In this document: piece by piece, positions 8,326 through 16,523 of the stretch
Layout of the letters: each line of letters starts with the position of its first letter
Numbering within the stretch: position 1 is the first letter of the stretch
From: Lewinellaceae bacterium
Lineage (GTDB): Bacteria; Bacteroidota; Bacteroidia; Chitinophagales; Saprospiraceae
Assembly: GCA_016716135.1 (NCBI GenBank)
Contig: JADJWX010000010.1
Span: 268,640 to 332,639 of the forward strand
Reading direction: 5' to 3'
Length of the DNA: 64,000 bases
The notes under the pieces: generated by a model
Databases searched by the model: none
What the model saw: the letters and a program-made list of their open reading frames with translations, nothing else
What the model was told of the DNA's origin: nothing
Program-made: the position numbers and the translations under genes

Positions 8326-8838
8326 TCAATTCAAAGTAAGCACTTCGGTGCAAGTTTCAGGAGGCAAACCGTCATTGTAGTCGATGGTAACTGTAATGGT
8401 AATTACATTTCCCGAAATAGTACCGGTTCCTGTAAATTTCCGGTCAAATCCGTCGTTGGCTACATCAATAACAAGTTCGGTAGCGGAAACATCGCTGGCG
8501 CTGGCCAGGCGAACCGTAGCATTGATATGGTTTGTGCCTGTAAATCCACCAAATTCATTGATCCGGATTTCAGTTTCAGAAACCCGTGTAATGGAACCTT
8601 GATAAGTGGCTCCAGGGTTGCAGGATGATTCACCGCTGTAATCATCCAGGAATTTTGCCGACCATTCTGTGTTGCAATCGGCGCCTTCGTAGCCCACATT
8701 ACAAACACAAACCCCTTCGAAGCAGGTGCCGTTGACGCCGCAATCCACGTCTTCGCAAGCGTCGGCATCGCCACAAGCCGGAGCAAAAGCAACCATGGCG
8801 CCAAGAAGGGCGAATAGATAAACCAGTTTTTTGTTCAT
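8326..8838 (-). CDS. EGF-like domain lipoprotein (copy 1)
   Basis: 170 residues from the ATG at 8838. The signal peptide ends FAPAC (lipidated Cys22). An EGF-like module follows at about residues 28-55: C-x3-DCGVNGTC, then EGVCVCNVGYEGADC, six cysteines in EGF spacing. The C-terminal ~110 residues are a beta-rich domain (ITRVSETEIRINEFGGF, GTISGNVITITVTIDY) with two more Cys. It is predicted to be an envelope-anchored exposed protein of unknown binding partner. It is a tandem paralogue of the next gene at 8957. The longer frame beginning at 8883 was rejected, because the start at 8838 sits exactly at the lipoprotein signal and matches the paralogue. Confidence 0.72.
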   Translation of the reverse strand: MNKKLVYLFALLGAMVAFAPACGDADACEDVDCGVNGTCFEGVCVCNVGYEGADCNTEWSAKFLDDYSGESSCNPGATYQGSITRVSETEIRINEFGGFTGTNHINATVRLASASDVSATELVIDVANDGFDRKFTGTGTISGNVITITVTIDYNDGLPPETCTEVLTLN

Positions 8839-8868
8839 TGTAGAATGTTTTTGTGTGATGGATAATGT
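8836..8868 (-). repeat. duplicated leader, copy 1
   Basis: The 30 bases upstream of the start codon, plus the ATG, match the region 9467-9499 before the paralogous gene in all but two positions. Leader and gene were duplicated together. Confidence 0.8.
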
Positions 8869-8956
8869 ATTTTCAAAGTTCACGGCAAAAATAGTGAAAA
8901 GCTGCTTTGCGGCTGCGCTATTTTGATTCCCGTTTTATTTTTGGAAAAACTTTGTT

Positions 8957-9469
8957 TTATTTTTCGTATTCAAACGAGCAGCTTTCCGAGTTGCCATTGG
9001 TGTATGTCACCATGTAAGAACCGATGAGTTTATTACCGCTAAGGGTAGCCGAACCAACAAACTTCCGCCCTTGAATATCGGTATCGTCAAAATTTAAAAC
9101 TTCGGCGGTTGTAGATGTCGCCGTCGCCATTTTAACGGTAGCCGTCAGGGTTGATTGAAAACTTCCAAGGTTGAAAATTTGAACTTCCGTCTCACTGATT
9201 CGTGTAATTTTTGCGGGTTGATTCTGGTTCAGAGGCACCGTGCCGGATGGACAAACGTCGATGCCGAGATATTCCCCTGGAAACTTTGCCGACCATTCTT
9301 CCGCGCAGGCAGCGCCTTCATACCCGTCATTGCAATCGCAAACGCCTTCGAGGCAAGTGCCGTTGACGCCGCAGTCTACATCTTTACAGGCATCTTTTTT
9401 GGCGCAAGCCAGGGCCAAAAAGATCATTGAGCAGAGAATTGAGGAGAAATAAAGCAGTCTTTTGTTCAT
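8957..9469 (-). CDS. EGF-like domain lipoprotein (copy 2)
   Basis: 170 residues from the ATG at 9469, the same length as the downstream paralogue. The signal peptide is followed by LALAC (lipidated Cys22), then an EGF-like module DCGVNGTCLEGVCDC with NDGYEGAAC. The C-terminal beta-rich domain keeps ITRISETEVQIFNLGSF and GSATLSGNKLIG. The EGF part is nearly identical to copy 1, while the C-terminal domain has diverged strongly. This suggests different ligands or relaxed constraint. 118 bp separates the copies. The leader before the ATG is almost identical, so the two may share regulation. Function unknown. Confidence 0.72.
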   Translation of the reverse strand: MNKRLLYFSSILCSMIFLALACAKKDACKDVDCGVNGTCLEGVCDCNDGYEGAACAEEWSAKFPGEYLGIDVCPSGTVPLNQNQPAKITRISETEVQIFNLGSFQSTLTATVKMATATSTTAEVLNFDDTDIQGRKFVGSATLSGNKLIGSYMVTYTNGNSESCSFEYEK

Positions 9470-9499
9470 TGCAGAATGTTTTTGTGTGATGGATAAGGT
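9467..9499 (-). repeat. duplicated leader, copy 2
   Basis: Matches 8836-8868 except at two bases. It includes the shared block AATGTTTTTGTGTGATGGA (+ strand). No clear TAnnTTTG was found within the conserved block itself. Confidence 0.8.
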
Positions 9500-9650
9500 G
9501 TTTTGAATGTAAGCGTAAAAATTTGCGAAAAGTTGTTTTGCCACTTCGCTAATTTGGAGCAACCTGCCGGCCTGGTTGTACTTTTGAAGTTTGCTTTTCA
9601 AATGGTAACATCCTCTTTGTTTATATCTTGCCGGAAATTACCGGAAAGGC

Positions 9651-10301
9651 ATGCAACAGTTAAAGTTAACCGTAAGCAAGACCGCACATTATTATCAGAT
9701 CGGCGAAACCGGGCCCCATGTCCGGCAACTTTGGATCGTTTGCCACGGCTATGCGCAGCTGGCATCGGAATTTATCCAGGATTTTGAAATTGTAAATAAC
9801 GGCGATGTCGTCATTGTAGCGCCCGAAGGCTTGAATCATTTTTACAAAAAGGGATTTAATGGCGATGTCGGCGCTACCTGGATGACCCGCCATTGCCGGG
9901 AGGACGAAATTGCCGACAACGGCGCCTACCTGGAAGCCTTGCTCAACCGGTATGTAGCGCTTTTACCCAGCAATGTCCGGATAATCTTACTCGGTTTTTC
10001 CCAGGGAACAGCCACAGTATGCCGCTGGATTTTACGCTACCACCCCCATTTCCACGATTTGGTGTTGTGGGCAGGCATGCCGCCGGAAGACCTCGATTAT
10101 CAGGCCCATAAAGATTATTTGGCGGATAAAAACCTGTACCTGCTGTACGGCTCCAATGACCCGTTCCTGACCCCGGATCGTTTTTCCGAGCTCAAGGAAA
10201 TTGAACAATCCGGAGGCATAGATTTTGAAGAAAACCGTTTCGAAGGGGGGCATGAAATCCCCGATACAGCGCTCCGGAATTTGTTGAAAAAACTAAACTG
10301 A
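9651..10301 (+). CDS. alpha/beta hydrolase (carboxylesterase/phospholipase-like)
   Basis: A 216-residue serine hydrolase. The nucleophile elbow is GFSQG with Ser117; the acid is Asp170 in YGSNDPF; the base is His201 in GGHEI. The oxyanion strand is IVCHGYAQ. This is the usual arrangement of the small carboxylesterase/phospholipase (YpfH/Est) group acting on short acyl esters. No signal peptide is visible, so it is probably cytosolic. It stands alone between the EGF lipoprotein genes (divergent) and the YfhO-type gene. The substrate cannot be read from the sequence. Confidence 0.82.
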   Translation: MQQLKLTVSKTAHYYQIGETGPHVRQLWIVCHGYAQLASEFIQDFEIVNNGDVVIVAPEGLNHFYKKGFNGDVGATWMTRHCREDEIADNGAYLEALLNRYVALLPSNVRIILLGFSQGTATVCRWILRYHPHFHDLVLWAGMPPEDLDYQAHKDYLADKNLYLLYGSNDPFLTPDRFSELKEIEQSGGIDFEENRFEGGHEIPDTALRNLLKKLN

Positions 10302-10338
10302 CTGCATTAGGATATGCTCCCGATCAGCACCAATTCTC

Positions 10339-10346
10339 TACCTTCG
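10339..10346 (+). promoter_or_regulatory. possible -7 box, near-consensus
   Basis: TACCTTCG differs by one base from TAnnTTTG and lies 82 bp upstream of the YfhO-type gene. Weak evidence on its own. Confidence 0.25.
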
Positions 10347-10428
10347 CAGTTCTTGATTATTGCCGGCGCTGTTTCATTCCAGTTTTAAGCGTCTAACATT
10401 CAATACTTTACTTGAATAATTTTGCTGA

Positions 10429-12927
10429 ATGGATTTCAAAAAAGTACTTCCGCACCTGATTGCCGTATTCTCAATCGCCGCCGTTGCGGCCATTTTTTTT
10501 GCACCCAATGCATTCAGCGGGAAAGTTCTGGCGCAACCGGACAACGACAAAGCGCGGGGCATGCAAACCGAAATTCAACATTATATAAAAACGGAAGGGG
10601 AGGCGCCACTTTGGACCAACAGCGCCTTTGGCGGCATGCCATCGTATCAAGTTTATTCGCCGATAAAGGGCAATTTGACCAGGTTCGTTTTCAATGCCCT
10701 CCTCCTGTGGACCGATATCAGCAGCAGCATTTGGACCCAGGTGATGCTGGCCATGTTGATGACTTATCTTTTGCTGATTGTTCTGAAAGTCGACTGGCGA
10801 ATCGCAATTTTCGGGGCGCTCTCTTACGGCATTACAACCTACAATATTGACATCATAGGCGCCGGGCACACCACAAAAATGATTGCCCTGGCACTTGCGC
10901 CGGGCGTACTCACCGGCCTGGTGCTGGCTTTTAACGGGCGATTGATATTGGGCGGGGCGCTAATGGCCATGTTTCTTGCCATTCAGGTCTATGCAAACCA
11001 CGTTCAGATCACCTACTACACGTTGATTATTTGCGGGCTTTATTTTCTGGCAAAACTCGTTGATGCCATCCGTGAAAAAACGTTTGCAAACTGGGGAAAA
11101 ACCATCGCGGTATGCGCCCTGGCTATCGTTTTGGGCTTTGCTGCCAATCTTTCACGGCTATGGCCAACTTACGAATACAGCCAGGAGACAATCCGGGGAA
11201 AATCGGATCTGTCACAAAAAAAATCAAAAGGCGACGGGTTGGATAAAGATTATTTGTTCGGCTGGAGTTACGGTATCGAAGAAAGTCTGACCCTGTTGGT
11301 CCCCCATTTTGCCGGCGGGGGTGGTGGCGAAGCGTATGACGATACCAAACTATTCAAGGCAGTTGACCCCTCGCTGCGCAACCAAATCCAGGGGCTCTTT
11401 TATGCCGGCGAACAACCCTTCGTCGGCACGGCAATTTATTTTGGCGCCATCGTTTTTTTTCTGTTCATACTCGGCGCTTTTTTAGTGCCGGGAAGTCCAA
11501 AATACTGGCTGCTCACCGGTGGTCTGCTCATGATTTCTTTGGCCTGGGGGAAATATTTTTTCCTGAATTACCTGTTTTATGATTACCTCCCGATGTTTAA
11601 AAAATTCAGGGCAGTATCCATGGCACTGGGTGTCGCGCAGTTTTGTTTTGCCCTGTTGGGCGCCCTGGCATTGCAGAGCCTGAACAATCCGGACATTGCA
11701 GTTGAAAAGAAAAAAAAGGCGCTGTGGTGGGCCCTGGGGATTACCGGTGGGCTTTGCCTGCTGGCGCTGATGCTCGGCGGCTCTACCGGCCAGTACGACA
11801 AAGCACTGGAAAATCAACCTCAACTGCTGGCGCTCCTGCATGAAGACCGCGCCGACATGCTTCGCAGCGATGTTTTTCGTTCGCTCGGGTTTATCGCAGT
11901 TGCCGCCGGGTTGATCTGGCTGTATTTGCAGGGACGCATAAAAGCCGGCTGGGCGGTGATTTTAATTGCATTGTTTTCGCTTGCCGACAATTGGATGGTG
12001 TGCACCCGCACGCTCACCGCGAAGGATTACGAAAGCAAACGCGCGGCATTGGCGCCCCCGCCCGAACAGGCATTTGACAAACAAATCAAGCAGGATCCCG
12101 ATATTCATTACCGCGTTTTGGACTTGTCGCGGGGGGGCATCACGGCTAATGCAACTACTTCATATTTTCATAAAAGCCTGAGCGGATACCACGCTGCAAA
12201 ATTGCAGCGGTACCAGGAGGTCGTCGATTCCTTTTTCAATGTGGGTTTGAAGGAAAACCTGCATGTAGTGGGTATGTTCAATGGGAAATACATCGTCAGC
12301 CAGGAGGGTGATATTTTTCCAAATCCTTATGCCTGCGGGAATGCCTGGTTTGTAAATGCGTATGAAACGGCAAGTGACGCCGACACTGAAATGAATGCCT
12401 TGCACAATTTGAACCCTAAAGACACGGCAATTATTCAGGAAAGTGTGGCCGCAGAAAACCTACAGGGTTTTACTATCCGCCCCGACAGTAATGCACAAAT
12501 CCGACTGGTCCGGTACCACCCGGATAAAATGGAATATGAATACACTGCCGCTTCGGAGCAACTGGCTGTCTTTTCTGAAATATATTATCCGCCATCCAAG
12601 GGTTGGAGTTGTTATCTCAATGGCCAACCGGCGCCCGATTTTTTCCGGGCTGATTACCTGCTGCGTGCCATGCGCTTGCCGGCAGGGCAGAACATGAAAC
12701 TCGAAATGCGGTTTGAACCCCGATCGTATTTGCTGGGTGAAAAAATAGCCTATGCGGCTTCCGGCCTGGTTCTGCTGGCATTTCTGGCAGCCTTCTACTT
12801 TTGGTACCGGAACCGTACCCCTGTTTCACCAGACCGGCTCACCGACATGCCCGAACCGGCGGAAAAAAGCCGCAAAGAACAGCGCGCACAGAAGGTCGAG
12901 AAGAAATCACAACGGCGAAAAAAATAG
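10429..12927 (+). CDS. YfhO family polytopic membrane protein
   Basis: An 832-residue protein with about a dozen membrane segments. The N-terminal half has a TM near residues 8-28, then the exposed loop PLWTNSAFGGMPSYQVYSP, which is the conserved feature of YfhO-type proteins. Further helices follow to about residue 510, and a last TM lies near 780-800. Residues 530-770 form a large extracytoplasmic domain (YRVLDLSRGGITANATTSYFH, EIYYPPSKGWSCYLNGQ). The basic tail KKSQRRKK is cytosolic. In Firmicutes YfhO is linked to glycosylation of lipoteichoic acid. In Bacteroidota the family sits near glycosyltransferases, as here, so a lipid-linked sugar transferase role is plausible but inferred. Confidence 0.85.
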   Translation: MDFKKVLPHLIAVFSIAAVAAIFFAPNAFSGKVLAQPDNDKARGMQTEIQHYIKTEGEAPLWTNSAFGGMPSYQVYSPIKGNLTRFVFNALLLWTDISSSIWTQVMLAMLMTYLLLIVLKVDWRIAIFGALSYGITTYNIDIIGAGHTTKMIALALAPGVLTGLVLAFNGRLILGGALMAMFLAIQVYANHVQITYYTLIICGLYFLAKLVDAIREKTFANWGKTIAVCALAIVLGFAANLSRLWPTYEYSQETIRGKSDLSQKKSKGDGLDKDYLFGWSYGIEESLTLLVPHFAGGGGGEAYDDTKLFKAVDPSLRNQIQGLFYAGEQPFVGTAIYFGAIVFFLFILGAFLVPGSPKYWLLTGGLLMISLAWGKYFFLNYLFYDYLPMFKKFRAVSMALGVAQFCFALLGALALQSLNNPDIAVEKKKKALWWALGITGGLCLLALMLGGSTGQYDKALENQPQLLALLHEDRADMLRSDVFRSLGFIAVAAGLIWLYLQGRIKAGWAVILIALFSLADNWMVCTRTLTAKDYESKRAALAPPPEQAFDKQIKQDPDIHYRVLDLSRGGITANATTSYFHKSLSGYHAAKLQRYQEVVDSFFNVGLKENLHVVGMFNGKYIVSQEGDIFPNPYACGNAWFVNAYETASDADTEMNALHNLNPKDTAIIQESVAAENLQGFTIRPDSNAQIRLVRYHPDKMEYEYTAASEQLAVFSEIYYPPSKGWSCYLNGQPAPDFFRADYLLRAMRLPAGQNMKLEMRFEPRSYLLGEKIAYAASGLVLLAFLAAFYFWYRNRTPVSPDRLTDMPEPAEKSRKEQRAQKVEKKSQRRKK

Positions 12928-12954
12928 GGTAGGGCAAGCCGTTTTTAGCGGGGA

Positions 12955-14172
12955 TCAGTTGTTTATGAGTTTGTTGTAAACCGCTAGCAGTGCGGATCCG
13001 ACCACAGTGTTTGAATATCGGGTTTCAGCTTTGCTGCGCGCAGCCTGGCGAATCTGGCGGTGTTCATTTTTGGGCATTGCAGCCAGCCAATGGATACCCG
13101 CTGCGAATTGCTCGCTATCGCGTTGGGGCGCTATGTAACCCTGGACCTGGTGCTCGACCATTTGCGGGATGCCTCCGGTTTCAAATCCAACAACGGGCGT
13201 ACCGCAAGCCAGTGCTTCCAAAACCGTATTGGGCAGGTTGTCTTCGAGCGACGGAATGGCAAAAATATCGGCTGCCCCATAGATCAAGGCCAATTGCTCC
13301 GTGTCGCGGACCATACCCAACACATGGGTAGGGTAGGGTAGTTGTGGTAAATTTTGCTGGTCGACATTGCCGATTACCACCACCTCGAGTGTACAATCCG
13401 GCCGGTTATTTTTCAACCAGTTTAACGCTTCCCGGAGGTAACGGAATCCCTTGCGTTCCTCCTGCACTTTTACTGCCGCAAAAAGCAGTACCGTTGCTTC
13501 TTCGGCGATGCCTTTTTCGCTTCGAAACTGTTTTATTGACGATTCTGTGGCCGGTTGATACTGCCGCGTATCAATTGGCGTTGGCATCGATAAAACAGTA
13601 TACTCCCGAAGCAAACTGCTCGAGCGCGCTTCATTGGCCAGCCAATTGCTGTGTGCAATAAATTGAATATTTTTTGGGAGGACCGTGCTTTTACGCTGCC
13701 AGACCTGATTTGACAAATCATTGGCTGCCGGTTTTCGCAGATACGGACAATGGCCGCATTGTTGGCGGTAGTTCGCACAAGCGCCGCTGTAATGGCATCC
13801 ACCGGTAAACGCCCACATATCGTGCAGTGACCAAACCAGGGGTTTCCCCAAAGCAGCGAGTGCACGAATTTGTTTCAACGACAAAAATCCCTGATTGATC
13901 CAGTGCAAATGCAGTACGTCCGCCTGTTTTACCCAAGGATGGCGGGTAAGGTTGTAACCAAAATTTGCCAGGGAAAATGAAAAGCGCACAGATCTATCCC
14001 GTTCATAGGGCAAAAAGGAAAGTTTTTCGGCGTAAAACGGCCAACGGCCCCACATGTCGGCGCTTGTGATTAGATTGGAGAACTGACCGCATTCCAGCAA
14101 AGCGCCATGCAACCGGCGGCAGGAGGTCGCAGCGCCGCCGTGCGGATAGGTTGAAAAGTGTAAAATATTCAT
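12955..14172 (-). CDS. glycosyltransferase family 4
   Basis: 405 residues of a GT-B glycosyltransferase. The start at 14172 gives the typical MNILHFSTYPHGGAATS; the longer frame from 14223 overlaps the preceding gene more. The N-terminal acceptor domain includes DVLHLHWINQGFLS and WSLHDMWAFTGGCHYSGAC. The C-terminal donor domain has VLLFAAVKVQEERKGF, then AADIFAIPSLEDNLPNTVLEA with the E-x7-E motif. Four clustered Cys in GGCHYSGACANYRQQCGHC may bind a metal, a feature seen in a subset of GT4 enzymes. The ATG overlaps the stop of the FkbM gene by four bases (ATGA), so the two are translationally coupled. Confidence 0.87.
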   Translation of the reverse strand: MNILHFSTYPHGGAATSCRRLHGALLECGQFSNLITSADMWGRWPFYAEKLSFLPYERDRSVRFSFSLANFGYNLTRHPWVKQADVLHLHWINQGFLSLKQIRALAALGKPLVWSLHDMWAFTGGCHYSGACANYRQQCGHCPYLRKPAANDLSNQVWQRKSTVLPKNIQFIAHSNWLANEARSSSLLREYTVLSMPTPIDTRQYQPATESSIKQFRSEKGIAEEATVLLFAAVKVQEERKGFRYLREALNWLKNNRPDCTLEVVVIGNVDQQNLPQLPYPTHVLGMVRDTEQLALIYGAADIFAIPSLEDNLPNTVLEALACGTPVVGFETGGIPQMVEHQVQGYIAPQRDSEQFAAGIHWLAAMPKNEHRQIRQAARSKAETRYSNTVVGSALLAVYNKLINN

Positions 14173-14969
14173 TGGTCCTTCGAAAGGGTTACAGATTCGT
14201 GCAAAAAAGTGAAATTTCGGCAATCAGGCTCCTGTGCAATTACGCGATAGCCTGCCGCAGTCAACGCATCAATTGAATTGCTGATCCGGGCCATATAGTG
14301 TTTGTCCAGGTGGTTATTGGCAGTTTCGTCGTACTCAACACATAAAACGCCTATTGGAATTTTTGCAGATAAGACAGCGTTAAGAATCTGATACTCAGCG
14401 CCTTCTACGTCGAGTTTTAGCAAGTCGATATGCTGGTGGCCAAGGTCATCGAGTACACTTTGGAGGGTGCGCACCGGAACTTGAATTGATGCATCGGATT
14501 TCTGCAAATTAACCAGGGAGTGCGACACATGCGCTTGATTTTCAGGCGTAAAAAAGTTCAATGTGCCATCTTTATCCCAAATGCCAAAGGGGTGTAAACG
14601 CAGCCGGTCGGCCAGTTCGGTAGGGTAGGGCGGGTAAAATCCGCCGGGGCTGGTAGCGCAAGCCATTGGTTCCCCGTTTTTTAAGGATGCAATCAGTTTT
14701 TCAACATGCTGTACGGCTCGTGGAGTCGGATCAAAGATATCCACTGTGCAACCAAACCGGTGTGCAATTTCAAGATCAAAAGAAACGTCTTCTCCGGCGC
14801 CAACGAGGTAGCAAACCGAATCGGCGTGCAGAAAATTTTTGGGGATGATCCAGCCGCCGTAATGCGTTCCAAATCGTTCCACCGGTACGCGGGTATCAAT
14901 GTTGATTTTCAGATCGCCTTCCGTCCATTTCCGGAATTTGCGGTAAACTTTTTCAAAAACAGGTAGCAT
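14169..14969 (-). CDS. FkbM family SAM-dependent methyltransferase
   Basis: 266 residues from the ATG at 14969. This start leaves 52 bp to the divergent gene at 15022; a longer frame to 15068 would overlap it. The Rossmann-fold motifs are VCYLVGAGEDVSFDLEIAH (SAM loop) and DIFDPTPRAVQHVE; the FkbM signature is HIDLLKLDVEGAEYQIL. FkbM enzymes methylate sugar hydroxyls or lipids. The coupled glycosyltransferase downstream points to modification of a surface glycan. The next start overlaps this stop by four bases. Confidence 0.87.
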   Translation of the reverse strand: MLPVFEKVYRKFRKWTEGDLKINIDTRVPVERFGTHYGGWIIPKNFLHADSVCYLVGAGEDVSFDLEIAHRFGCTVDIFDPTPRAVQHVEKLIASLKNGEPMACATSPGGFYPPYPTELADRLRLHPFGIWDKDGTLNFFTPENQAHVSHSLVNLQKSDASIQVPVRTLQSVLDDLGHQHIDLLKLDVEGAEYQILNAVLSAKIPIGVLCVEYDETANNHLDKHYMARISNSIDALTAAGYRVIAQEPDCRNFTFLHESVTLSKDQ

Positions 14970-15021
14970 CGGTAGAATACCTTTAATTTGGCCCAAAACT
15001 CTAAACTTTTGCGCAAATAGT

Positions 15022-15942
15022 ATGGCTTGCCAGGTACCCGTTTTGCTTTTATCTTTTAATCGGCCCAAACAAACGAGTATGGTGCTCGAACAAATCCGGC
15101 GGGCAGCTCCAATCCGGTTATATGCACATTGCGACGGGCCCCGGCAGGGAATAAAATCTGATTTGAAAAATGTCGGAGCTGTTCATGCACTCATTGAACG
15201 CGAAGGGCCCGGTATTTGTACGGAGTTGCGAACACTTTTCCGTACAGAAAACCTCGGGCTCCGTCGCGGTGTTTACGAGGCCTTGAATTGGTTTTTCAGT
15301 CAGGAAGAATGCGGGATCATCCTGGAAGATGATTGTGTGCCCGATTTGTCATTTTTTACTTACTGTGAAGACTTGTTAAATCAATACCGGGATGAAAAAC
15401 AGGTAATGCACATCGCAGGCTCAAATCTGGCAGAAAAAACGTGCAGGCATATCTCTACGAGTTATTTATTTTCAAATCTGGCATTTGTATGGGGTTGGGC
15501 TTCCTGGCGCCGTGCATGGCAGCAAATGCAAATTGACCTGAACGGATTAGACGCATTTGAACGAAATAACGAATTGGAGCGTTTTCTTGACGACCCAATC
15601 GCCAGGAAGTATCTGCAGGATAAATTTGAAGAAACCCGTGCTAAAAAAAACAACTCTTGGGCTTACGCCTGGTTATACAGCATTATGCAAAATGAAGGCT
15701 TGTGCATTGTACCGAAAGTGAATCTTATTCAAAATAAGGGCATTGGTAGTGAAAATGCGACAAATACAAGAAAAAGGAGTAAACGCGCCAGTTTACAGGC
15801 TCAAGCCATGGAATTCCCGATGGTTCATCCGGATCGCATTCAGGTGCAAAAACACCTTGAACTGGTTTTTTTCTACAAAACACAAAAAAGCCGCTGGCGT
15901 TTGAAAATCTGGGGCCTCTTACGCACCTTAGGCTTGCGCTAG
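15022..15942 (+). CDS. glycosyltransferase (GT-A, GNT-I/HlpA-like)
   Basis: A 306-residue glycosyltransferase with a nucleotide-diphospho-sugar fold. The N-terminus is VPVLLLSFNRPKQT, and the metal-binding acidic motif is IILEDDCVPD at about residues 98-107. SNLAFVWGWASWRRAW and NNSWAYAWLYSIMQNEG are family blocks; the C-terminus is basic. The acceptor is unknown. It is divergent from the FkbM gene and 26 bp upstream of the exonuclease gene on the same strand. With the neighbouring GT4, FkbM and YfhO-type genes it makes a small surface-glycan cluster. Confidence 0.8.
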   Translation: MACQVPVLLLSFNRPKQTSMVLEQIRRAAPIRLYAHCDGPRQGIKSDLKNVGAVHALIEREGPGICTELRTLFRTENLGLRRGVYEALNWFFSQEECGIILEDDCVPDLSFFTYCEDLLNQYRDEKQVMHIAGSNLAEKTCRHISTSYLFSNLAFVWGWASWRRAWQQMQIDLNGLDAFERNNELERFLDDPIARKYLQDKFEETRAKKNNSWAYAWLYSIMQNEGLCIVPKVNLIQNKGIGSENATNTRKRSKRASLQAQAMEFPMVHPDRIQVQKHLELVFFYKTQKSRWRLKIWGLLRTLGLR

Positions 15943-15968
15943 CGATTCTAATTTGTTGTCAGCACGCA

Positions 15969-16514
15969 ATGCGGAACTATATTATTTACGACCTTGAAGC
16001 CACCTGCTGGGAAAACAACCCCGATGGGTATGTGCAGGAAACGATTGAAATTGGTGCGTTTCGACTCAATCATTTTGGAGAAGTGCGTGGAAAATTCAAT
16101 CGATTTATTCGGCCGGTTTTGCACCCAACACTTTCGCCTTTTTGCCGCCAGTTAACCAGTATTTCACAAATTGATATAAACCGGGCAGGTACATTTCCGG
16201 AGGTCATCTATGAATTTTGGGATTGGGCTCGTATTGATGAGGAAGACTATGTGCTTTGCTCCTGGGGATCATTTGACAAAAAAATGTTTGTCAACGACTG
16301 TAAACTGCACGAATTGGATGCGAGTTGGGCGGCGCTCCACGCAAATCTGAAAGCCGAGTACATGGCAATGAAACGGCTCCGCCGGCCCGTCGGTCTGCGA
16401 AAGGCCGTTGAACGGGAGGATATACTTTTTACCGGCGTGCATCACCGGGGCATATCCGATGCAGAAAACCTGACCAAATTATTTATAAAATACCTCGGAC
16501 AATGGAGCGTTTAG
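15969..16514 (+). CDS. 3'-5' exonuclease, DEDDh (ERI-1-like)
   Basis: A 181-residue nuclease of the DnaQ/RNase T superfamily. The acidic residues are Asp8 and Glu10 in YDLEATCWE, Asp103 in WGSFDKKMF, and His159 plus Asp164 in HHRGISDAEN, giving the DEDDh order. The segment ETIEIGAFRLN is also characteristic. The ATCWE variant is the form seen in ERI-1/KapD-like exonucleases, which trim RNA 3' ends in other organisms. The bacterial substrate is not established. The gene ends 9 bp from the convergent arginine decarboxylase gene. Confidence 0.85.
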   Translation: MRNYIIYDLEATCWENNPDGYVQETIEIGAFRLNHFGEVRGKFNRFIRPVLHPTLSPFCRQLTSISQIDINRAGTFPEVIYEFWDWARIDEEDYVLCSWGSFDKKMFVNDCKLHELDASWAALHANLKAEYMAMKRLRRPVGLRKAVEREDILFTGVHHRGISDAENLTKLFIKYLGQWSV

Positions 16515-16523
16515 GCGTGTGAC

